A stretch of 43,637 nucleotides of DNA from Gordonia amicalis NBRC 100051 = JCM 11271 (GTDB lineage: Bacteria; Actinomycetota; Actinomycetes; Mycobacteriales; Mycobacteriaceae). The translations under genes and the position numbers were made by a program. The stretch is taken from contig NZ_BANS01000052.1 in NCBI RefSeq assembly GCF_000332995.1, positions 1 to 43,637 of the forward strand, given 5' to 3'. Under the pieces are notes generated by a model that did not search any database, had not been told where the DNA came from, and saw only the letters and a list, made by a program, of their open reading frames with translations. Below, piece by piece: positions 33,125 to 40,538 of this stretch; positions within the stretch are counted from its first letter, which is position 1, and each line of letters starts with the position of its first letter.

Positions 33125-33697
33125 TCAGGCCGCGGTGTCGGACCGTCTACCCAACCTGGCGAGCAGGGCCGTCTGGCGATCGGCGCCGGCGGGGACCTCG
33201 AGGCGTTCGCAGACCCCTTCGGAGTAGAGCGCATCCCCGAAGCCGTCGGCGGCGGTCTCCATCTCGGTGAGCTGGTCGTCGGTGAAACGATGGTCGAGGG
33301 CGGCGGCCGTGGCGACATCCCACCGATGGGCGATCATGTCGAAACCGTAGAAGCGGATCAGCGTTTCCCCGATGGTGGTCGGACCGAAATGGCCGTCGAA
33401 GGCACGGTCGGCGATGGCCGGATCGGCGAGGCGGGAGGCGACGGCGTCCCGATGGGCCTGCCAGGCCGCCGCGGGATCGTCGAACGGCGGTGTGGTACCG
33501 AGGTCGACGTCGTGTCCGGCGAAGAAGTCCCGCTGGCTGTCGACGACGTGCGCCACGACGTCGCGGGCCGTCCACCCGTCACACGGCGAGGGGTTGGACC
33601 AGGCCTCGGCCGGCACGGTCGCGAGGACCTCGCCGAAGCCGTCGGCGTAGGAGTTGTAGCGGTTCAGCAGTGGTGAATTGTCAGTGGTGGTGGTCAT
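33125..33697 (-). CDS. TIGR03086 / DinB-like metal-binding protein
   Basis: A 190-residue protein of the actinobacterial TIGR03086 type, related to the N-terminal domain of mycothiol-dependent maleylpyruvate isomerase. Signature parts are PCDGWTARDVVAHVVDSQRD (about 38-57), which supplies the first metal-binding His, the middle GETLIRFYGFDMIAHRWDVA with the second His, and ETAADGFGDALYSEGVCERL. Such proteins bind a metal and may act on electrophiles with mycothiol; the substrate is unknown. ATG 33697 is followed by four Thr codons; a start 12 bases further up is possible. There is no clear ribosome site. It is divergent from the AraC-type regulator 37 bases away, which may control it. Confidence 0.85.
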   Translation of the reverse strand: MTTTTDNSPLLNRYNSYADGFGEVLATVPAEAWSNPSPCDGWTARDVVAHVVDSQRDFFAGHDVDLGTTPPFDDPAAAWQAHRDAVASRLADPAIADRAFDGHFGPTTIGETLIRFYGFDMIAHRWDVATAAALDHRFTDDQLTEMETAADGFGDALYSEGVCERLEVPAGADRQTALLARLGRRSDTAA

Positions 33698-33734
33698 GAT
33701 GACAGTCAAGCGCCAGGACAGGGGACGGTGATTG

Positions 33735-34571
33735 ATGAAACCCGACAACTCGGGATCGACGCGGCTCGACGACGTCGAACGCGCTCACCTCGTCGATCCT
33801 GCGGACGCGGGCCGTCGCCGCATCGGCCGGTGGGGTCCGAGTCCGGACCTCGACGAGATGATGCGACGGTTCTGGGTGCCCGTCTGGTCGGTCCCGCCCG
33901 GCGCCGAGGCGCCGCAGCGCGTGTTGCAGTACCCGCTGTGCCTGCTCGTCATCAGCAAGACCTATGCCCGGTTCTACGGAGTGGTCGCCGGCCTGTCGGA
34001 AACCGTGCTGACCGGCGACGGCTGGGCGGTCGGGGTGATGTTCACCCCCGCCGCCGGCGGATTGCTCGTCGGAGACGTCGCGCAGTGGACAGACCGGTTC
34101 GATGAACTGTCGGTGGTCTTCGGCGAGTCCGGCGACGGTCTCGCACGGTCGGTGCGTGCGGTGATGGAACGCGCGCCGGAGGACGAGGACACCCAGCGTG
34201 CCGCGACCGACGTCGTCGAGGACTGGTTGCGGGGATACCTCCCGATGGACGAGGACGGTCGTGTCGTCAACGCGATCGTCGACTGGGTCGAGAACGATTC
34301 GACGGTGGTCGCGGTCGCCCAGATCTGCGAGCGGTTCCACATGACCGAACGGAGCCTGCAACGACTCACCCGCCGCCGGTTGGGTCTGACGCCCAAATGG
34401 CTCATCCAACGCCGTCGCCTGCAGGAAGCGGCGGAACGTCTTCGCGAACCCGAGGAGACCCTCGCCACGCTCGCCGCCGAGCTCTCCTACGCCGACGAGG
34501 CCCATTTCGTCCGCGACTTCAAAGCCGTCACCGGAATGACGCCGCGGGAGTTCTCCTCGCGGTTCGCCTGA
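33735..34571 (+). CDS. AraC family transcriptional regulator
   Basis: A 278-residue regulator. The N-terminal region (about 30-160) resembles the DUF6597-type sensor of actinobacterial AraC proteins: FWVPVWSVPPG, QRVLQYPLCLLVIS, then GWAVGVMFTPAAGGLLVG. The C-terminal DNA-binding domain (about 180-275) has two helix-turn-helix units: VAQICERFHMTERSLQRLTR, and LAAELSYADEAHFVRDFKAV followed by TGMTPREFSSRF. GGGGACGG precedes ATG 33735. The short 37-base gap to the divergent TIGR03086 gene suggests that gene as a target. The effector is unknown. Confidence 0.88.
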   Translation: MKPDNSGSTRLDDVERAHLVDPADAGRRRIGRWGPSPDLDEMMRRFWVPVWSVPPGAEAPQRVLQYPLCLLVISKTYARFYGVVAGLSETVLTGDGWAVGVMFTPAAGGLLVGDVAQWTDRFDELSVVFGESGDGLARSVRAVMERAPEDEDTQRAATDVVEDWLRGYLPMDEDGRVVNAIVDWVENDSTVVAVAQICERFHMTERSLQRLTRRRLGLTPKWLIQRRRLQEAAERLREPEETLATLAAELSYADEAHFVRDFKAVTGMTPREFSSRFA

Positions 34572-34671
34572 CCAGGCCGAGTAGTCTCTATACGCCGACA
34601 CACCCCGATTGTTGCCGGGATCACAGTTTGCCAGGCAGAATCGTCGACATATGGCGAGCGACGGAGGGCGC

Positions 34672-35979
34672 ATGACTGACGCGGCTGCGGTGGCGACACG
34701 CATCCGCCGCGCGTATGAGGAGTTCCTCTCCGGCGTCACGCCGCCGTCGGATGCGGTGCGCTCCATCGTCCGCGATTCCTGGGCCCGTTCTCTGAGCCGC
34801 GGCATCGATCCCAGCGACGTCAACCCGGCCGACGGACTGCCGACCGGCGAATCGGTGCCGGTGATGACCGCCGACGAGTTCGCCGAATACCGGGCGGCAC
34901 ACCCGATCACCGCGGTCCGGCCACTGGTGCAGTCGCTGATGGTCGACGCGATCGCCGACACCGGCGTCGTCGCGGCCCTGACCGACCAGGTCGGACGGCT
35001 GCTGTGGGTCGAGGGTGACTCCGCGGCCCGCGACAAGGCCGGCGACATCAACTTCGTCGAGGGCTCCGTCTGGAGCGAAGAGGCCGTCGGGACCAACGCT
35101 CCCGGTCTCGCCCTGGCCGTTGATCGGGGTGTGCAGATCGTCGGTCCCGAACACTTCGCCGGCCCGGTCCAGGAATGGAGTTGCGCCGCGGCTCCGGTAC
35201 ACGACCCGTTCACCGGGCACGTCATCGGCGTGATCGACGTGACCGGCGGACGCGAGGTCGCGGCACCGTTCGCGCTCGCCGCAGTGCGGTCGGTGGTCGC
35301 CGCCGTGGAGCGGGAACTGCAGTCGAGCGCCGTGGATCTCGCCGATCCGGCGACCTTCCACGCGGGACTCCCGCGGTCGAGCGCCGCCCACCTCGCGGTT
35401 CTCGATGACGGCCCGCATCGCTGGCATCGCACCGCCGACGGGGCGAGTGCGCGCACCGTGTCCCCACGTCATGCCGAGATTCTCGTTCTGCTGCAAGCCT
35501 TTCCCGAAGGTCTCAACACCGAGCAACTCGCGCTGAAGCTCGCCGAGGAGGGGCTCGGCCCGGTGAGTGTGCGGGCCGAAATCTCCCGTCTGCGGCGCGA
35601 TCTCGGTGCCGACGTCGTCGCGAGCCGCCCGTACCGCCTCACCCTCGACATCTCCTCCGACATCTCCGACATCCGGGCGCGCATCGAAAGCGGGACCGAC
35701 CTGCCGACGGTGGTCGACGACCTCGGCCGCGGCGGTCTGCTGGTCGAGTCGACGGCGCCCGGCATCGTCGAGATCTTCGAAGAACTGCGCGAGGATCTGC
35801 GTTCACGGCTGATCGCCGGCGGCGACGTCGCCGCGCTGCGCAAGTGGACCTCCTCCGTTCACGGTCGAGACGACCTCGTCGCCTGGCGCCGACTCGAGCA
35901 TCGACTCCCCGTCGGGCACCCCGACCGCGCCGTCGTCGGAGGTCGCATCAGGCTGCTCGACAAGCGCTACGGACTCTGA
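34672..35979 (+). CDS. GAF-domain regulator of the aldehyde dehydrogenase locus
   Basis: A 435-residue regulator like the sensor part of AcoR proteins. The N-terminal region has VRDSWARSLSRGIDPS, typical of AcoR-like activators; a GAF domain (about 80-220) includes GRLLWVEGDSAARDKAG, FVEGSVWSEEAVGTNAPGLA and EWSCAAAPVHDPFTGHVIGV. Instead of the AAA+ ATPase and Fis domains of sigma54 activators, the C-terminus carries a winged-helix-like segment, RHAEILVLLQAFPEGLNTEQ and ISRLRRDLGADVVASRPYRL, then helices with HGRDDLVAWRRLEHRLPVGH. It probably works with the housekeeping polymerase. It lies 205 bases before the aldehyde dehydrogenase on the same strand, and palindromic operator candidates lie between them. 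ATG 34672 follows CGGAGG; ATG 34651 is an alternative. Confidence 0.85.
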   Translation: MTDAAAVATRIRRAYEEFLSGVTPPSDAVRSIVRDSWARSLSRGIDPSDVNPADGLPTGESVPVMTADEFAEYRAAHPITAVRPLVQSLMVDAIADTGVVAALTDQVGRLLWVEGDSAARDKAGDINFVEGSVWSEEAVGTNAPGLALAVDRGVQIVGPEHFAGPVQEWSCAAAPVHDPFTGHVIGVIDVTGGREVAAPFALAAVRSVVAAVERELQSSAVDLADPATFHAGLPRSSAAHLAVLDDGPHRWHRTADGASARTVSPRHAEILVLLQAFPEGLNTEQLALKLAEEGLGPVSVRAEISRLRRDLGADVVASRPYRLTLDISSDISDIRARIESGTDLPTVVDDLGRGGLLVESTAPGIVEIFEELREDLRSRLIAGGDVAALRKWTSSVHGRDDLVAWRRLEHRLPVGHPDRAVVGGRIRLLDKRYGL

Positions 35980-36000
35980 CTCCGGTCGGACGGCCGCCAC

Positions 36001-36047
36001 CTGCTCCCTGAGGAGGTCCGGAGCCTGCGGAGGGCCGTCTCGAAGGG
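36001..36047 (+). repeat. Interspersed repeat element, copy 1
   Basis: A 47-base element beginning CTGCTCCCTGAGGAG and ending GTCTCGAAGGG, highly similar in the same orientation to 37753-37797 downstream of the aldehyde dehydrogenase. Internal blocks CCGGAGC-TGCGGAGGGC are shared. Elements of this style (CTCGAAGGG plus GCTCC-TCAGGGAGC arms) are scattered between genes in Gordonia. Confidence 0.6.
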
Positions 36048-36050
36048 CAC

Positions 36051-36137
36051 GTTGCGCCCGTTGCAACCCTTGTGCAACCAGCCCGCACCTAGCGTGTGCA
36101 GCAGATCACATCGGATACCCCGGGGTGTCCCATGTGA
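36051..36137 (+). promoter_or_regulatory. Operator region of the aldehyde dehydrogenase
   Basis: GTTGCA (36060-36065) and TGCAAC (36073-36078) form an inverted repeat with a 7-base spacer, with a third half-site GTTGCG at 36051. A -10-like TAGCGT follows at 36090-36095. Then comes a near-perfect 32-base palindrome: TCACATCGGATACCCC (36106-36121) against GGGGTGTCCCATGTGA (36122-36137), with two mismatched pairs. The first is a likely activator site; the second is an operator or leader hairpin. Confidence 0.5.
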
Positions 36138-36184
36138 CACGTTCCAGCCGCCCTCGAGAAGAGGCCGACACGCAAGGAGTGACC

Positions 36185-37708
36185 ATGACCGTCTTCGCAA
36201 AGCCCGGTGCCGATGGCTCGGTGATGAGCTACGAGTCGCGCTACGACAACTGGATCGGCGGCCAGTGGACCCCGCCCGTCAAGGGTCAGTACTTCGAGAA
36301 CCCGTCGCCGGTGGACGGCAAGACGTTCTGTGAGGTCGCCCGGTCGACCGCCGAGGACATCGACCTCGCCCTCGACGCCGCGCACAAGGCGGCGCCGGCC
36401 TGGGGCAAGACCCCCGTCGCCGAGCGTTCCCTCGCCCTGTTGCGCATCGCCGACCGCATGGAGGAGAACCTCGAGAAGCTCGCGGTCGCCGAGACCTGGG
36501 ACAACGGCAAGGCCGTCCGCGAGACCCTCGCCGCCGACATCCCGCTGGCCATCGACCACTTCCGTTACTTCGCCGGTGCGCTGCGCGCCCAGCAGGGTTC
36601 GATCTCCGAGATCGACGAGGACACCGTCGCCTACCACTTCCACGAGCCGCTCGGCGTCGTCGGCCAGATCATCCCGTGGAACTTCCCGATCCTCATGGCG
36701 GTCTGGAAGCTCGCCCCGGCTCTCGCCGCCGGCAACGCGGTGGTGCTCAAGCCCGCCGAGCAGACCCCGGCGTCGATCCTCTACCTGGTGAGCCTCATCA
36801 GCGATCTGCTGCCCGCGGGTGTTCTCAACGTGGTCAACGGATTCGGCGTCGAGGCCGGCAAGCCCCTCGCGTCGAGCAACCGCATCCGCAAGATCGCCTT
36901 CACCGGTGAGACCACCACCGGCCGCCTCATCATGCAGTACGCGTCGGAGAACCTGATCCCGGTCACCCTCGAGCTCGGCGGCAAGAGCCCGAACATCTTC
37001 TTCAACGACGTCATGTCGTCCGACGACAGCTTCCTCGACCGTGCGCTCGAGGGCTTCTCGATGTTCGCGCTCAACCAGGGCGAGGTGTGCACCTGCCCGA
37101 GCCGCGCGCTGATCCAGCAGGACATCTACGACGAGTTCATCGCCAAGGCCGTCGACCGCGTCTCGAAGATCAAGCAGGGCAACCCGCTCGACACCGACAC
37201 CATGATGGGTGCCCAGGCGTCGAACGACCAGTTCGAGAAGATCTCCTCGTATCTCGCCATCGGCCGGGACGAGGGTGCCCAGGTGCTCACCGGCGGCGAG
37301 GCCGCGGATCTCGGCGGCGACCTGTCCGACGGCTACTACATCAAGCCGACAGTCTTCCAGGGCAACAACAAGATGCGCATCTTCCAGGAGGAGATCTTCG
37401 GCCCGGTCCTCGCGGTCACCACCTTCAAGGACTTCGCCGACGCCATGCACATCGCCAACGACACCCTGTACGGCCTCGGTGCCGGCGTGTGGAGCCGTGA
37501 CGGTGCTACCGCATACCGGGCCGGCCGCGAGATCCAGGCCGGTCGCGTGTGGACCAACACCTACCACGACTACCCGGCACACGCGGCCTTCGGCGGCTAC
37601 AAGCAGTCCGGCATCGGCCGCGAGAACCACCTGATGATGCTCGAGCACTACCAGCAGACCAAGAACCTCCTGGTCGGCTACGCGCAGAACGCGAAGGGCT
37701 TCTTCTGA
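36185..37708 (+). CDS. NAD-dependent aldehyde dehydrogenase (acetaldehyde type)
   Basis: A 507-residue aldehyde dehydrogenase of the ExaC/AldA-type group that oxidises acetaldehyde and similar aldehydes to acids with NAD. The catalytic residues are all present: Asn166 (IIPWNFPIL), Lys189 (VVLKPAEQTP), Glu263 (TLELGGKSPN) and Cys302 (NQGEVCTCPSR). The adjacent Cys304 (C-T-C) is typical of this group. NAD binding includes FTGETTTGRL. AAGGAG lies 5 bases before ATG 36185. The GAF regulator upstream and DUF779 gene downstream are the usual companions in alcohol and aldehyde utilisation loci. Interspersed repeats flank the gene on both sides. The 251-base gap to the DUF779 gene is filled with repeats. 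Confidence 0.95.
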   Translation: MTVFAKPGADGSVMSYESRYDNWIGGQWTPPVKGQYFENPSPVDGKTFCEVARSTAEDIDLALDAAHKAAPAWGKTPVAERSLALLRIADRMEENLEKLAVAETWDNGKAVRETLAADIPLAIDHFRYFAGALRAQQGSISEIDEDTVAYHFHEPLGVVGQIIPWNFPILMAVWKLAPALAAGNAVVLKPAEQTPASILYLVSLISDLLPAGVLNVVNGFGVEAGKPLASSNRIRKIAFTGETTTGRLIMQYASENLIPVTLELGGKSPNIFFNDVMSSDDSFLDRALEGFSMFALNQGEVCTCPSRALIQQDIYDEFIAKAVDRVSKIKQGNPLDTDTMMGAQASNDQFEKISSYLAIGRDEGAQVLTGGEAADLGGDLSDGYYIKPTVFQGNNKMRIFQEEIFGPVLAVTTFKDFADAMHIANDTLYGLGAGVWSRDGATAYRAGREIQAGRVWTNTYHDYPAHAAFGGYKQSGIGRENHLMMLEHYQQTKNLLVGYAQNAKGFF

Positions 37709-37752
37709 TCCGGACCCTTCGAGACGCTCGCAGGCTCGCAAGCTCGCGCTTC

Positions 37753-37797
37753 CTGCTCCTTGAATAGCCCGGAGCTTGCGGAGGGCGTATCGAAAGG
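37753..37797 (+). repeat. Interspersed repeat element, copy 2
   Basis: A 45-base element beginning CTGCTCCTTGAATAG and ending GTATCGAAAGG, the same family and orientation as 36001-36047. With upstream GACCCTTCGAGACGCTCGC-type sequence (37716-37750) it is part of a larger repeat-rich spacer. Confidence 0.6.
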
Positions 37798-37814
37798 ACT
37801 CGCCAACCCTTCGA

Positions 37815-37946
37815 GACGCTCGCAAGCTCGCTCCTCAGGGAGCGGGGGACGCTCGCAAGCTCGCTCCTCAGGGAGCGGGGGACGCTCGCAAGCTCGCTCC
37901 TCAGGGAGCGGGGGACGCTCGCAAGCTCGCTCCTCAGGAAGCGGGA
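37815..37946 (+). repeat. 33-bp tandem repeat, four copies
   Basis: Four direct copies of a 33-base unit start at 37815, 37848, 37881 and 37914. Each has GACGCTCGCAAGCTCGC followed by the hairpin-forming GCTCCTCAGGGAGC and G-runs. The first three are identical; the fourth has changes at its end (CAGGAAGCGGGA). Because 33 is a multiple of 3 the array stays open in several frames, but this is not evidence of coding. It occupies the aldehyde dehydrogenase-DUF779 spacer. Confidence 0.9.
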
Positions 37947-37959
37947 AAGGTGATTGAGA

Positions 37960-38385
37960 ATGACCACCGAACAGAGTGCTCCTGATCGGGTGGTCGCCAC
38001 AGACGCCGCCGTGCAGCTCCTGACCAAACTGACGGAGTTGCACGGCGGACTCATGATCCACCAGTCCGGTGGGTGCTGTGACGGCTCGGCCCCGATGTGT
38101 TATCCGGTGGGGGAGTACCGGGTCGGCCAGCGCGATGTGTTGGTCGGCGAGATCGAACTCGCCGAACCCATTCCGGCCGTGCGGGTCTGGATCAACGGTG
38201 ACCAGTTCGAGTTGTGGAAGCACACGCAGCTCATCCTCGACGTCGTGAAGGGTCGTGGCGCCGGGTTCAGTCTGGAAGCGCCCGAAGGCGTGCGTTTCCT
38301 CTCGCGTGCGCGGGCGTTCACCGAGGAGGAGAACGAACTCCTCGCGGCGTCACCGCCGTTGACGGGTGCAACAGCCGGCGACTGA
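37960..38385 (+). CDS. DUF779 family protein
   Basis: A 141-residue DUF779 protein, a small cupin-like family nearly always found beside aldehyde dehydrogenases of the ExaC type. The core signature is HQSGGCCDGSAPMCYPVGEY (about 34-53), with a Cys pair and a third Cys that could bind metal or be modified, and then IWxKHTQLILDVVKGRG-like WKHTQLILDVVKGRGAGFSLE. The function is unknown; an accessory role in aldehyde oxidation is inferred from context. The ATG at 37960 follows AAAGG, just after the tandem repeats. A long perfect hairpin follows the stop by 11 bases. Confidence 0.9.
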   Translation: MTTEQSAPDRVVATDAAVQLLTKLTELHGGLMIHQSGGCCDGSAPMCYPVGEYRVGQRDVLVGEIELAEPIPAVRVWINGDQFELWKHTQLILDVVKGRGAGFSLEAPEGVRFLSRARAFTEEENELLAASPPLTGATAGD

Positions 38386-38396
38386 GTGACCATCGC

Positions 38397-38441
38397 AGAG
38401 TGCGTCGTGAGTGTCGAAATCCGATACTCACGACGCACTCT
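38397..38441 (+). terminator. Long perfect hairpin terminator
   Basis: AGAGTGCGTCGTGAGT (38397-38412) and ACTCACGACGCACTCT (38426-38441) are perfect 16-base inverted arms around a 13-base loop that can itself pair TCG with CGA. It lies 11 bases after the DUF779 stop and should terminate the aldehyde operon. No T-tract follows. Confidence 0.75.
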
Positions 38442-38470
38442 CGGTTCGCCGGAAGATGTCGTCGACCGCC

Positions 38471-38476
38471 TACCAT
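38471..38476 (+). promoter_or_regulatory. -10 element of a leaderless membrane-protein transcript
   Basis: TACCAT ends 6 bases before ATG 38483 and 12 before ATG 38489, with no proper ribosome site, fitting the leaderless pattern. Confidence 0.45.
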
Positions 38477-38482
38477 CGAAGG

Positions 38483-39025
38483 ATGCCGATGTCCGGCGAT
38501 ACACCGCCACCTCGTCCGCGCGTTGCCGTCACGCCCATGCGCCCCCGGCAGACGACCGAACGCCCCGGGACCGTGCGCTGGGTCGTCCTGGGGTGGATCG
38601 TCACCGTCGCGCTGATGATCGTCGCCGTGCTGGTGATCGCAGCATCGCTCGACGACATCCGCGCGGTGCTGGCCGCCGACCTGATCCGCGAACATCCCGA
38701 GAGCGGCACCGACGCCGGACGCGCCGTCGACGTCTCGCTGCTCGTCGGCGCGGGTGTCGCCCTGGTCGTCGTGGTGCTCGGCGTGACCGGCGCGGTGCGA
38801 CTCTGGAGCGGCCGACGATCGGGGCGGACGCTCCTGGCGTTCGGCGCGGTGGTCGCGACCGCCGGCGCGGTGGCCTTCCACCTCACCGTCAGTCCGTCGT
38901 CAGAAGGCCTCGGCGACGCCGGGTTGCCCACGCCGGTGCTGTGGGCGCCGGCGGCCGCGGCGGTGATCGCGCTGATCGCCACCGGGGGCGCGTTCACCCG
39001 CGCGGTGAGTGCGTTCCTACGCTGA
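38483..39025 (+). CDS. Multi-span membrane protein of unknown function
   Basis: A 180-residue protein. A Pro/Arg-rich cytoplasmic N-terminus (1-32) is followed by four likely spans: about 33-53 (VVLGWIVTVALMIVAVLVIA), 85-105 (VSLLVGAGVALVVVVLGV), 115-135 (TLLAFGAVVATAGAVAF) and 153-172 (VLWAPAAAAVIALIATGG). The acidic segment between spans 1 and 2 (EHPESGTDAG) should face outward. No family is recognised. The gene converges with the IniC-like gene, and their 3' ends overlap by 32 bases, unusual in this window. Confidence 0.75.
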   Translation: MPMSGDTPPPRPRVAVTPMRPRQTTERPGTVRWVVLGWIVTVALMIVAVLVIAASLDDIRAVLAADLIREHPESGTDAGRAVDVSLLVGAGVALVVVVLGVTGAVRLWSGRRSGRTLLAFGAVVATAGAVAFHLTVSPSSEGLGDAGLPTPVLWAPAAAAVIALIATGGAFTRAVSAFLR

Positions 39026-40538
39026 AATCGCCTGTCCCGGAAAATGACCGCGGCTCGTCGAGTCGCGCGACGATGCCCTCGGCACTCCGGACGGCCACCT
39101 GGCATCCGGATGCGACGTCCGGGGCGATCAGTGGGTGGCCCGCGAGGGACCGCCAGGTGCGAGCGGCCTGGATCGCCGACGCGCGAAGCTCCGGCACGTC
39201 GGTGTCCGCGGGCTGACCCAGGCGCGTCGCGGGATCGATTCCCGAGCCGCCGATGAGGCGGGTGAGGTCGGCGATCTGTTCCGGGGGCAGGTCGAGACCG
39301 CCGACGCGAATGGTGCTGAGCAGCCGCAGTTCCCGGAAGCCGTGTACGTCGGCGAGTTCCCGGCGAACCGACGCCCGCAGCTGCGCCGCCGGCGCCGAGG
39401 CGGAGGCCGCCAGCAGGTGATCGAGGGTCACCAGCGCCGAATGGGATTTGAGTTCGTCGGCGCGCTGGGCGAACTGGGTGTCGATGATGGCGCTCAACTC
39501 CGACAAGCCGCTGCGTTCGACGAGTTCCGCGGCCAGCGCGGTGGACGACGTCGCGCCGAAGCGGATGAGGGTGACCGCCAGCCGGATGCCGAAGACACCG
39601 AAACGCTCGGCCAGCGACCGTCGGAGATCGGCGGGGATGTCGGGCAGGATGTCGGGCCGGGCGAATCGGTCCATCGTCAGCAGGGCCGCCTCGAGCTCGG
39701 CCCCCGGCGTCGAGGCGAGCTGGGCGAGTGCGCGGAACTCGACCTCGCGCAGCGTCCGGGCAGCCAGTGCGAGCAGCCCGGCGACGGGGACCACCGCCTG
39801 GCAGAGGCCCGTCCGTTCGAGCTCCCCGGCGAAGCGTCCCGCGATCTGTTGGGCGGAGATCATCGCATCCATCCGCCCGGCGCCCAGCTCGTCGGCGCGG
39901 GATACGACGCCGATCACCCCCAGCGGACCCGACGATCCGCCGATCGCGGTGCCGATGCGCCGCAGCATGGCCGTGTCCGTGGCGGTGAGGGATCGCAGCA
40001 GATAGACGACCGCGTCGACGCCGGACCGCCCCCGGTGCTCCTCGCTCCCTGACTCGCCCCGGGGCGCGAGGAGGCGAATCGTGGAGTCGGACAACTCCGT
40101 CGACAACGACGCGGTGCCCGGCGTGTCCACGATCGTCGTGGTTTGCAGCGCGCGGGCGGGCCATTCGACGTCGAGATGGTCCACGCGGTCGGCGGTGAGC
40201 CGTCCGAAGTCGAAGCCCAGGCGCCCGTCGATGCGGGTCACCGGGATTCCGACGGTCCGACCGTCGTCGATGTGCGCGGTCACCGACGGCGACCGGCCGC
40301 TGCGGTACCAGGTGACGACGCGCGTGCACTCGGTGGCATCCGTCGGTGCGATGTCCTGTCCGACAAGTGCATTGAGCAACGTGGACTTGCCGGCCTTCAG
40401 CGATCCCGCCAGGGCGACCCGGACCGGCTGATACATCCGGTGTTCGCAGAGGTCGAGCTCGGCCTGCGCGCGGGGGTCGTCGGCCAGTGCGCCGCGGGCG
40501 GCGTCGAGAAATGCACGCGCACGATCGATCCCGGCCAT
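38994..40538 (-). CDS. iniC: IniC-like dynamin-family GTPase
   Basis: A 514-residue dynamin-like GTPase, matched by position and domain to mycobacterial IniC. The P-loop is GSLKAGKS (45-52), switch-II DTPG is at 138-141 (TTTIVDTPGTASLS), and the guanine-specificity motif is probably SRADE (VIGVVSRADELG). Long helical regions follow, as in the stalk of bacterial dynamins. No strong membrane span is visible, unlike the partner IniA-like protein, so membrane binding may depend on it. Ini proteins respond to cell-wall inhibitors such as isoniazid and ethambutol. The start ATG 40538 overlaps the upstream stop by one base (TGATG), so the two GTPases are translationally coupled. Confidence 0.88.
   Translation of the reverse strand: MAGIDRARAFLDAARGALADDPRAQAELDLCEHRMYQPVRVALAGSLKAGKSTLLNALVGQDIAPTDATECTRVVTWYRSGRSPSVTAHIDDGRTVGIPVTRIDGRLGFDFGRLTADRVDHLDVEWPARALQTTTIVDTPGTASLSTELSDSTIRLLAPRGESGSEEHRGRSGVDAVVYLLRSLTATDTAMLRRIGTAIGGSSGPLGVIGVVSRADELGAGRMDAMISAQQIAGRFAGELERTGLCQAVVPVAGLLALAARTLREVEFRALAQLASTPGAELEAALLTMDRFARPDILPDIPADLRRSLAERFGVFGIRLAVTLIRFGATSSTALAAELVERSGLSELSAIIDTQFAQRADELKSHSALVTLDHLLAASASAPAAQLRASVRRELADVHGFRELRLLSTIRVGGLDLPPEQIADLTRLIGGSGIDPATRLGQPADTDVPELRASAIQAARTWRSLAGHPLIAPDVASGCQVAVRSAEGIVARLDEPRSFSGTGDFSVGTHSPRG

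Noticed and set aside
36089..37825. A 578-codon minus-strand open frame opposite the aldehyde dehydrogenase
   Set aside because: It mirrors codon-position GC bias of the dehydrogenase gene; the composition is Val/Gly/Asp/His-rich without domain signatures.
37815..37946. CRISPR array
   Set aside because: Copies are directly contiguous with no unique spacers, and no cas genes are nearby.
37760..37957. Repetitive open frames (R-S-Q-A-R-S-S-G-S-G-G type) across the tandem array
   Set aside because: The 33-base period keeps several frames open by arithmetic; there is no start signal or conservation to support coding.
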